A stretch of 5,488 bases of DNA, from the NCBI GenBank assembly GCA_019115685.1, contig DXDC01000179.1:1-5488 (forward strand), read 5' to 3'. Below the pieces are notes generated by a model. It searched no databases and was not told where the DNA came from. It saw nothing but the letters and a program-made list of their open reading frames with translations. The translations under genes were made by a program, and so were the position numbers. Below are positions 1 through 4,957 of this stretch, piece after piece. Every line of letters starts with the position of its first letter. Position 1 is the first letter of the stretch. Source of the stretch: Candidatus Agrococcus pullicola (lineage in GTDB: Bacteria > Actinomycetota > Actinomycetes > Actinomycetales > Microbacteriaceae).

Positions 1-361
1 TCAGCCCGTCCACCAACGGCGCGCGGGCCTTGCGCGACATCTCGACCTCCATGTCGATGCCCCGCCCGGCCAATGACGCAGTATTGCGGGCGATCAGATC
101 GGTGGGCCGCACCCACTCGACACCGCGCGCCCGGTGATCCTCGAACTTCCGCTCGACCGTTGCCGCCTCAGCTCCATCCGTGATCTCGTCAGTCGCGGCG
201 GTTTCGACCGTGGTGTTCTTCCGTTTGGTGGCGTCGGCAGCGGCGACCGCCTCGGGCACCTGCCGCACTTCGCGGCGGTCTTCCAGCATGTCCGGTTCGG
301 GCACCTCCTCGACGCGCACTTCCTCGTCCGCTCGTGCCTGCTCTCGCGGGTCGATACTCAT
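1..361 (-). CDS. Unidentified charged protein, third gene of the prim-pol operon (partial, 3' end outside window)
   Basis: The first 120 codons are visible, starting at the ATG at 361-359; the frame stays open to the left edge, so the C-terminus is missing. I do not recognise the family. Residues 1 to about 75 are acidic and low in complexity (rich in Glu, Val, Ala and Asp) and look disordered. From about residue 80 the sequence looks folded, with VEWVRPTDLIARNTASLAGR at 81-100 followed by GIDMEVEMSRKARAPL. There is no signal peptide or membrane segment in the visible part. The start is supported by a 4-nt ATGA overlap with the upstream DUF2637 gene and by GGAG eight bases upstream (370-373). 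Its position after prim-pol and DUF2637 genes suggests an accessory role in plasmid or ICE maintenance or transfer, but that is inference from context only. Confidence 0.75.
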   Translation of the reverse strand, partial: MSIDPREQARADEEVRVEEVPEPDMLEDRREVRQVPEAVAAADATKRKNTTVETAATDEITDGAEAATVERKFEDHRARGVEWVRPTDLIARNTASLAGRGIDMEVEMSRKARAPLVDGL

Positions 362-1044
362 GGTGTTGTCTCCATTCCTGTGGTGGTTTCCGGTTCTTCG
401 ACTGGCGGGGCGAACCAACGGCCCACGGTCGAGGGATGCACTTGCAACTCGTCGGCGATCGCCTTGTTCGACCATCCGGCTTCTCGAAGCTGCATGGCGC
501 GCTCACGCCGACCGATCACCAGCTCGGCCTCCGGCTCGGTGACTTGTTCGGCTTCGGCTTCGGACTCGGGTGCTGGGTCTGCCTCGGCTACGGCTGCTAG
601 ATCGCCGAGTACCTGAGCCGTGCTGCTCGGTTGCGCGGTGGTCGAGCGGGTGAGGACGACGGTGAGGTGCGTGCTGGCCAATAGCACCAGTGGCGGCACC
701 GCCGCGACCGTCGCGGCGAGCATGGCCGGCACGCTGACATCGGCAGCAACGACCGCGTGCAGCGCGTTCGCGGCCACAGACACGAGCGCACCGCAGAACA
801 GCAGCGCCCACGGATACCAGGCACCCCGGCGACCATCGAGTGCGACGACCGCGATCGTCGAGACCACGATCAGCCCGTCGACCAGCAGCGGCCAGATCCA
901 CGCCTGCCCCGAAGCGATACCCGACCGGGCAGCGAGGTCAGCCAGCGCCATGAACGAGAGCCAGAACGCACCAATGCCGATCAAGACCGTGCCGGTCGCA
1001 GCAGTCACCACCGCCCAACCCCAGGCCGGACGTCGCGTGCTCAT
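358..1044 (-). CDS. DUF2637 (SpdB-like) membrane protein with C-terminal helix-turn-helix
   Basis: This 228-residue protein has four hydrophobic segments at about residues 10-34, 48-69, 77-100 and 105-131, with short loops such as ALDGRRGAWYP between the second and third. The pattern matches the DUF2637 family, which occurs on actinobacterial plasmids and ICEs and is related to SpdB plasmid-spread proteins. An Ala/Glu/Pro-rich linker (about 134-175) leads to a helix-turn-helix at about 179-211, including REAGWSNKAIADELQVHPST and ending in GRWF. The layout suggests a membrane-anchored DNA-binding protein that holds element DNA at the cell membrane during transfer or partition; this role is inferred. 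The start ATG overlaps the prim-pol stop codon by one base (TGATG), which favours it over a longer reading of the same frame that would run deep into prim-pol. The stop overlaps the next start as ATGA. Confidence 0.85.
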   Translation of the reverse strand: MSTRRPAWGWAVVTAATGTVLIGIGAFWLSFMALADLAARSGIASGQAWIWPLLVDGLIVVSTIAVVALDGRRGAWYPWALLFCGALVSVAANALHAVVAADVSVPAMLAATVAAVPPLVLLASTHLTVVLTRSTTAQPSSTAQVLGDLAAVAEADPAPESEAEAEQVTEPEAELVIGRRERAMQLREAGWSNKAIADELQVHPSTVGRWFAPPVEEPETTTGMETTP

Positions 1045-2012
1045 CACAACCCCCGACCACTCGCCGGAGCCGCCACCGTCTCGTGGCGCACAGGTATCGC
1101 ATCCGTCTGGCGTACCGGGGCGCGATGACGCGGCCCGTAGGTGCTGACGTGGCGATACGCCGAACCGACCGTCCGGGTGATCTCGTTCTCGCCCAGCCCT
1201 GACTGGCTCGCGGCCGGGCCGAGCGCTTCGAGTGCTTCGCTGGGTGAGTGACCGTGCTCGGCCATGCGGCATGCGGCTTTGAACAGTCCGAGGTTGCGTT
1301 CGCCCTCGGGTCCGTTCGCCACCTGCGAGGCAAGCCGAGCAACGTCCAGAGGCCAACCGCCCGGCGGCGCGGGGGCAGTGGTGTACTTCGGGCGCGGATC
1401 GAGGAAGTCGCGCAACCGCTGCGCCGCCAACGGCACAACCAATCCACCGGTGACGCCCTCGACTTGGTACGAAGCCGGGTGGCCGTCGACCATGCGCTGC
1501 GAGGGCGGCACGATGATGTAGCCGCCGTCGCCCCGAAAGTCGATACCCGCCCGGCCTGCCTGCCACGACCGCTGCTCATGCTCCGCAACTGCGGGGAAGT
1601 ACAGATGCCTGCCGCCAGTCGGCGTCATCACCACTGCCAACGGTTCGGGCAGCACCTCCGAGCGCGCCGCACGTTCGAGAGCGGCGTACCCGTTGACCTT
1701 ATGTACGTCGACATCGACCACAACCACACCCGAGGCCGCACCGGTCGGGATAGCAAGGTTCGCAGTCGGTCGCTGCCGCCACCACGACACCACCTGAGCG
1801 GCGTCGCAGGTCGCCTCGTGGAAGCCACGGGTGGTTATCGGACGTTTCCCGCCCGGCACGCACGGGAACACCGGCACACCGAGCCGTGCCAGCTCGCGCG
1901 CGGCGAGAGGCAGTGGCACGCCTTCGCCGAGCCTGGAGAACATCACGGCGACCGCCGACGCTCGGCGCGAAATCGCCTCCAGCGCCGCATCAGCGTCGCG
2001 TACCTCAGCCAT
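1044..2012 (-). CDS. Bifunctional DNA primase/polymerase (prim-pol) replication protein
   Basis: The 322-residue protein has an N-terminal prim-pol domain of the archaeo-eukaryotic primase fold. Visible landmarks are the entry motif GVPVFPCVPGGKRPI (about 45-59), the metal-binding acidic pair in VVVVDVDVHKVNGY (D100 and D102), TPTGGRHLYF (130-139, with the expected histidine) and GIDFRGDGGYIIVPPS (156-171). The C-terminal 120 residues look helical and may help template or partner binding. In pSAM2-like actinomycete elements such proteins prime replication of the excised or transferred strand; the same cytoplasmic role is inferred here. No helicase domain is present, so replication probably relies on another element or host protein. 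The start is well supported by AAGGAGGT (2019-2026) seven bases upstream. It is the first gene of a coupled leftward operon with the DUF2637 gene. Confidence 0.9.
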   Translation of the reverse strand: MAEVRDADAALEAISRRASAVAVMFSRLGEGVPLPLAARELARLGVPVFPCVPGGKRPITTRGFHEATCDAAQVVSWWRQRPTANLAIPTGAASGVVVVDVDVHKVNGYAALERAARSEVLPEPLAVVMTPTGGRHLYFPAVAEHEQRSWQAGRAGIDFRGDGGYIIVPPSQRMVDGHPASYQVEGVTGGLVVPLAAQRLRDFLDPRPKYTTAPAPPGGWPLDVARLASQVANGPEGERNLGLFKAACRMAEHGHSPSEALEALGPAASQSGLGENEITRTVGSAYRHVSTYGPRHRAPVRQTDAIPVRHETVAAPASGRGL

Positions 2013-2018
2013 CGTCTG

Positions 2019-2026
2019 ACCTCCTT
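2019..2026 (-). promoter_or_regulatory. Strong ribosome binding site of the prim-pol gene
   Basis: AAGGAGGT on the minus strand is a near-perfect anti-Shine-Dalgarno match. It lies seven bases before the ATG at 2012 and fixes that start. Confidence 0.85.
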
Positions 2027-2244
2027 CCGCCCGAGGCCACTCATCAGCGAGCAGCCGTACGACCGTGAGGTACGTCGGGGGGATCAGGAAGGCAAGACGG
2101 GCAGTAAACGAAGCAGTGACCGTAGAGTTTCACCGAGGAACCCGACGAGTCTGTACTGGACTATCAGCGATTCAGGGCGAGGTGGAGCAAGAGCCTGATG
2201 GTCTGGAAGAACCGGCTCAGAGTTGTTAGATCCGGCTCATATCG
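2027..2244. other. Intergenic region between the efflux cassette and the prim-pol operon
   Basis: About 220 bases without a convincing gene. It must contain the leftward prim-pol promoter unless that operon is read through from the AraC gene. A weak candidate on the minus strand is TTGCTC (2185-2190) and TGATAG (2161-2166) separated by 18 bases. There is no clear hairpin-plus-T-run terminator after the AraC gene, so read-through is possible. An 8-bp direct repeat, CCGGCTCA, occurs at 2212-2219 and 2232-2239. Confidence 0.45.
2212..2239. repeat. Pair of 8-bp direct repeats CCGGCTCA
   Basis: CCGGCTCA is at 2212-2219 and again at 2232-2239, a 20-bp period or about two helical turns, just beyond the AraC stop codon. 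Same-face spacing would suit a regulator, but 8-bp repeats in GC-rich DNA can arise by chance. Confidence 0.35.
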
Positions 2245-3192
2245 TCAGGCGGCTCGGGAGCGGAGCCGACGGTACTCTCCAGGCGTCAGCCCCACGTACT
2301 CTCGGAAGAGTCGAGAGGCGTGACTGCGGGAGTTCCAGCCGACGCGTTGCATCGCGGCGGTAACCGTAAGGTCTGTCTCCCGCAGATATTCTGCCAGCTG
2401 CTCGGCACGGATCATTGTCAAGAACGCCAGAGGCGTCTTACCGTATGCCTCCACGAAGACGTTGCTCAACCGCGAAGGGGATAGATGTACCTCTGCCGCA
2501 AGGTTTTCCAGCGTCCAGCGTCGAGCTGGGTTGTCCCTGAGTAAAGTGACGGCTCGACGTACATCTGCTCGAAGAGGGGCGAAGCGGCGATTCCTCGGGA
2601 GTGTGGGTCGGACGTGCGCGCGTTGAGAAGGTGAGATGCGCACTGGCGAGACCTTGATGAACGGGGCGATAACGTAGGCGATCTGGAACCACAATGCTTG
2701 GATGCGCAGGTAGTGGCGCACGAAGTCCCCTTCGACGCTGAGCGCGACCAATTCATCCAGCCACGGCATCAGCAACCCAGCTCGCCCCTCACCCAATCGG
2801 AGGATCTGCGCAGGTTCGGTATAGATCGCTTCGGCGAACTCTTGCGCGTCGAGTCGATCTTCGAGGTACGCAGCATACTGCCAGCGCACCTGGTCGAGCA
2901 TGTAGTCGGTGTCGAGATAGATCGTAGTGACCGTGATATGGCCCTCTGGTTCCGATCCTGCCAAGACGTTCGCACCAAGCAAGATCACATCACCGGGTTT
3001 CACGATCTGCTGTCCAAACTCGCTGAACAAGAACGCAGACCCGTCGCGCACGACGATTACCTTAACGTAGTCATACGCCACAGGGCCAAGAGGTCGGCGA
3101 ATGGTCGCGGTGCGCGCAACAAAGGGCGCGCCCCGCGACCACCGGTCGGGGCTGACTGACGAGTCACCGTGCAGCGCCACGAGGCACCTCAT
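2245..3192 (-). CDS. AraC-family transcriptional regulator linked to the efflux gene
   Basis: This 315-residue protein is of normal AraC-family length. The N-terminal half looks like a cupin-type sensor, with a beta-rich stretch of about residues 42-95 that includes FGQQIVKPGDVILLGAN. The C-terminal AraC domain spans about 209-309 with two helix-turn-helix units, the first beginning WTLENLAAEVHLSPSRLSNV (from 226) and the second containing VGWNSRSHASRLFREYVGLT followed by PGEYRR. It follows the DHA2 transporter by 19 nt on the same strand, so they are probably co-transcribed; the likely role is sensing the exported compound or a related signal and controlling the cassette. The start is uncertain. 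The ATG at 3192 has only a weak ribosome site, whereas the in-frame GTG at 3180 has GAGG (3187-3190) six bases upstream and would give 311 residues. The ligand is unknown. Confidence 0.85.
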   Translation of the reverse strand: MRCLVALHGDSSVSPDRWSRGAPFVARTATIRRPLGPVAYDYVKVIVVRDGSAFLFSEFGQQIVKPGDVILLGANVLAGSEPEGHITVTTIYLDTDYMLDQVRWQYAAYLEDRLDAQEFAEAIYTEPAQILRLGEGRAGLLMPWLDELVALSVEGDFVRHYLRIQALWFQIAYVIAPFIKVSPVRISPSQRAHVRPTLPRNRRFAPLRADVRRAVTLLRDNPARRWTLENLAAEVHLSPSRLSNVFVEAYGKTPLAFLTMIRAEQLAEYLRETDLTVTAAMQRVGWNSRSHASRLFREYVGLTPGEYRRLRSRAA

Positions 3193-3211
3193 CGGGCATC
3201 TCTGGATCGGG

Positions 3212-4639
3212 TTACGACCGCACGCTTATGTCCTCATCTAATGTTCCTTCGCCACGGATTACGATTCGTTGGACAACGACGGCTGCAAGGCAGAGACCAA
3301 TGATCGCTAGGCCGCTACTCAGCACGTACGGTGATACCCCGTGCAGGACCGATGCGAAGCCCAGGCCCACATAGACCGTGACACCTGCGGATCCACCGAG
3401 CTGGTCGGCGGCTCGCTGTACGCCGGATGCGACTCCGGCATCGTCGTCGGTGACTTCGGTAACGGCCGCGTACTGCAACCCAACGAGCCCGAACCCCATA
3501 CCTGCGGCGATGAAGAGCATCGCTGGGGTTAGCAGCCAAGCGGGGGCTTCGAGCTGTGCGGCTGTCGCGATCACGATCATGCCTGCCCCTGCGGAACTCA
3601 GTCCCACGACGATGCAAGAACGCGCTCCCCAGCGCCCCAAGAGGCGGGGCACGACGGTCACGGCGACGATGAGCGCCACCGCAAGCGGCAGGAGCAGCAA
3701 CCCGGCCTCCAGCGGAGAGAGACCGAGTTCATCCTGTAGATAGAACGTGAACAGCAGGAAGGACGTTGATAGCGCCGCGCTCAACAATGCAGTCGCAAGA
3801 TTTGCGCGCACTCGTGTCCGATTGCGGAAGAAGATCAGCGGAACCAGCGGGTTTGCGGCTCGGCGTTCCACCTTGACGAACAATACAGCGGCGGCTATCG
3901 CTCCCAGCAGGGCAGCAACTGATGACCATGGCACATCCCCAGTGCTGTCCCCGGCCTCCACCACTCCGAAAGCGAACAGCAGCGGTGCGCTTGTCAGCAG
4001 AATCGATCCGAGGATGTCCAACGGTGTGCGTTCCCGTGTTCGGTCTCGAGGTAGCAGCGCGACAGTAGTGATCAACACGAACAGGATGAATGGAACGCCG
4101 ATGAGGAAGATCCATCGCCACCCGAGATACTCGGTGATGATTCCCGAGAGCACGAACCCCAGTACGAGACCGCAGCTCGCAACCGCCGCCCACACGCTCA
4201 GGGCGCGGGTGCGCGCCCGCCCTTCCGGAAACAACAGGACGATGGTCGCCATCGCAGCGGGCAGGGCTAGGGCTTCGCCTGCACCCTGGAGCAGCCTTGC
4301 CCCGACGAGTAGCGGAAATGTTTCCGCGAGGCCCGCCATCAGCGAGGCTGCTCCGAAGATCGCGGTGCCGATGAGGAGAAGGTGGCGGCGGCCGAAGACG
4401 TCCCCCAGTCGGCCGCCGAGCATCAACAAACCACCGCCTGTGATGGTGTATCCGACGACGACCCAAGTAAGGCCGCGCGGATCAACGCCAAGATCGTTTC
4501 CGATGGATGGCAGCGCTACGTTGACCACGGTGACGTCGACGGCGATGAGGAATTGCAGGATGGACAGACACACGAGGACTGCCCAGGAACGCGCGGGCGA
4601 CACTTGCGCAGGCTGCGATGAAGAGGTGCTGAAAGACAC
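3212..4639 (-). CDS. DHA2-family (EmrB/QacA-like, 14-helix) MFS drug:H+ antiporter
   Basis: The 475-residue polytopic inner-membrane protein has about 14 hydrophobic helices, as is usual for DHA2 exporters driven by the proton gradient. Motif D1 is clear as VDVTVVNVALPSI (34-46), motif A as LGGRLGDVFGRR (74-85), motif B as RLLQGAGEALALP (115-127), and a motif C-like stretch in helix 5 (about 155-166) precedes LGWRWIFLIGVPF (172-184). The substrate cannot be told from sequence; drugs, dyes or a secondary metabolite are all possible. The start is GTG at 4639-4637, with GGAG (4646-4649) six bases upstream. The last residues after helix 14 form a short acidic tail. It is followed after 19 nt by the AraC regulator and preceded by a leader ORF and alternative hairpins. 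The cassette interrupts the transfer and replication genes and looks less GC-rich than they do, suggesting acquired cargo. Confidence 0.9.
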   Translation of the reverse strand: MSFSTSSSQPAQVSPARSWAVLVCLSILQFLIAVDVTVVNVALPSIGNDLGVDPRGLTWVVVGYTITGGGLLMLGGRLGDVFGRRHLLLIGTAIFGAASLMAGLAETFPLLVGARLLQGAGEALALPAAMATIVLLFPEGRARTRALSVWAAVASCGLVLGFVLSGIITEYLGWRWIFLIGVPFILFVLITTVALLPRDRTRERTPLDILGSILLTSAPLLFAFGVVEAGDSTGDVPWSSVAALLGAIAAAVLFVKVERRAANPLVPLIFFRNRTRVRANLATALLSAALSTSFLLFTFYLQDELGLSPLEAGLLLLPLAVALIVAVTVVPRLLGRWGARSCIVVGLSSAGAGMIVIATAAQLEAPAWLLTPAMLFIAAGMGFGLVGLQYAAVTEVTDDDAGVASGVQRAADQLGGSAGVTVYVGLGFASVLHGVSPYVLSSGLAIIGLCLAAVVVQRIVIRGEGTLDEDISVRS

Positions 4640-4645
4640 AGAAAA

Positions 4646-4650
4646 CTCCG
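4646..4650 (-). promoter_or_regulatory. Ribosome binding site of the efflux gene, start-deciding and possibly masked
   Basis: CGGAG on the minus strand sits six bases before the GTG start. The surrounding ACGGAGT can pair with GTTCCGT (4709-4715, minus strand) over seven positions, two of them G-U. Translation could therefore be gated by leader RNA folding. Confidence 0.6.
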
Positions 4651-4708
4651 TTGCTCGAATGAAGAATCGGGCGACCAGACATGTCGCGCCGAACCGACGA
4701 TCAAGCGA

Positions 4709-4763
4709 CGGAACGTGAACTAGATAAAGTGAGGAGACGTTCCGCCGCTAGCGGAGCGTCTCC
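4709..4763 (-). promoter_or_regulatory. Alternative-hairpin leader (candidate attenuator) of the efflux gene
   Basis: On the minus strand, arm 1 GGAGACGCTCCGC (4763-4751) and arm 2 GCGGAACGTCTCC (4745-4733) form a 13-bp stem with one G-U pair and the loop TAGCG. Part of arm 2, CGGAACGT (4744-4737), is also perfectly complementary over 8 bp to arm 3, ACGTTCCG (4716-4709), across a 20-nt loop. The two stems exclude each other. Arm 3 overlaps GTTCCGT, which can pair with the efflux Shine-Dalgarno. No T-run follows the first stem, so it does not look like an intrinsic terminator. The structure is seen in the sequence; the regulatory function is inferred. Confidence 0.55.
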
Positions 4764-4801
4764 GTCACAGCGGCAGCAGCCGCAGCAGAAGCACCTGACA
4801 T
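4748..4801 (-). CDS. Putative 17-residue leader peptide upstream of the efflux gene
   Basis: A short ORF reads MSGASAAAAAAVTETLR from the ATG at 4801-4799 to the TAG at 4750-4748. It has AGGA (4810-4813) eight bases upstream as a possible ribosome site, and no other ATG, GTG or TTG occurs in frame before the preceding stop. Its stop codon lies in the loop of the 13-bp hairpin at 4733-4763, and its last codons form the hairpin's first arm, so a translating or stalled ribosome would open that hairpin. Six consecutive alanine codons stand out. The arrangement resembles leader peptides that control antibiotic-resistance genes by ribosome stalling. It lies 108 nt before the transporter start. It could be a chance ORF; expression is not shown. 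Confidence 0.45.
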   Translation of the reverse strand: MSGASAAAAAAVTETLR

Positions 4802-4852
4802 GGCGCCAATCCTACCCGATGGTGTTCCGCGCGCCCTTGCGTTGCGACCTAC

Positions 4853-4858
4853 TATGAT
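4853..4858 (+). promoter_or_regulatory. Possible -10 element for the relaxase transcript
   Basis: TATGAT closely matches the TATAAT consensus and lies about 100 bases before the relaxase start. No good -35 lies at normal spacing (TTGCGT at 4837-4842 is too close), so the call is weak. The same DNA read on the minus strand gives CATAGT, a possible -10 for the divergent efflux leader. Confidence 0.25.
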
Positions 4859-4873
4859 CCCTCCACACGTCTG

Positions 4874-4908
4874 GCACTAAGAGTGCGGGCCGCGCGCTGC
4901 GCGCGCAC
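4874..4908. repeat. Short inverted repeats upstream of the relaxase
   Basis: GCACT-AAG-AGTGC (4874-4886) is a perfect 5-bp stem with a 3-nt loop. It overlaps a second pairing of GTGCG (4883-4887) with CGCAC (4904-4908) around a nearly pure GCGC core. Clusters of inverted repeats next to a MobF gene are typical of transfer origins, but no known nic sequence could be recognised. Confidence 0.4.
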
Positions 4909-4913
4909 CTGAC

Positions 4914-4947
4914 CCCCGAGATCGCCCCTCCCATGGCGGTCTCGGGG
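4914..4947 (+). promoter_or_regulatory. 13-bp inverted repeat reaching into the relaxase ribosome binding site
   Basis: CCCCGAGATCGCC (4914-4926) pairs with GGCGGTCTCGGGG (4935-4947) with one G-U pair and an 8-nt loop. The last four G's are the front of the GGGGAGG ribosome site. An alternative pairing of CCCTCCC (4926-4932) with GGGAGGG (4945-4951) would mask that site completely. It may limit relaxase translation, be part of an origin of transfer, or bind the relaxase for autoregulation. Confidence 0.5.
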
Positions 4948-4957
4948 AGGGACCGTC

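Noticed and set aside
134..616. Plus-strand open frame of 160 codons
   Set aside because: It is antisense to the end of the DUF2637 gene and the start of the next gene; both of those have coupled starts and coherent proteins.
1045..1566. Upstream extension of the DUF2637 frame to a 402-residue protein
   Set aside because: The extension lies wholly inside the prim-pol gene in another frame, is Arg/Gly-rich with no domain, and the internal ATG at 1044 has the classic TGATG coupling to the prim-pol stop.
2043..2170. ATCAGCGA at 2043-2050 and 2163-2170 as an insertion-site duplication
   Set aside because: Both copies lie on the same side of the efflux cassette and the flanks do not extend the match, so chance is the simpler explanation.
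1248..2198. Plus-strand open frame of 316 codons
   Set aside because: It is antisense to prim-pol, whose motifs are unmistakable; the translation is Arg/His-rich and typical of a GC-rich shadow frame.
3729..4466. Second minus-strand frame of 245 codons inside the transporter
   Set aside because: It is an alternative frame of the transporter gene, Arg-rich and without motifs; the transporter frame carries all the DHA2 motifs and helices.
4678..4685. Perfect palindrome GACATGTC as an operator
   Set aside because: Only 8 bp, with poor extension of the arms; expected by chance too often to call, and AraC proteins usually favour direct repeats.
3747..4718. Plus-strand open frame of 323 codons
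   Set aside because: It is antisense to the well-supported transporter, rich in Ser, Arg, Thr and Pro, and has no recognisable domain.
4733..4763. Hairpin read as an intrinsic terminator
   Set aside because: No T-run follows on either strand and it lies between divergent genes, where no transcript is expected to end; a leader-RNA or transfer-origin role fits better.
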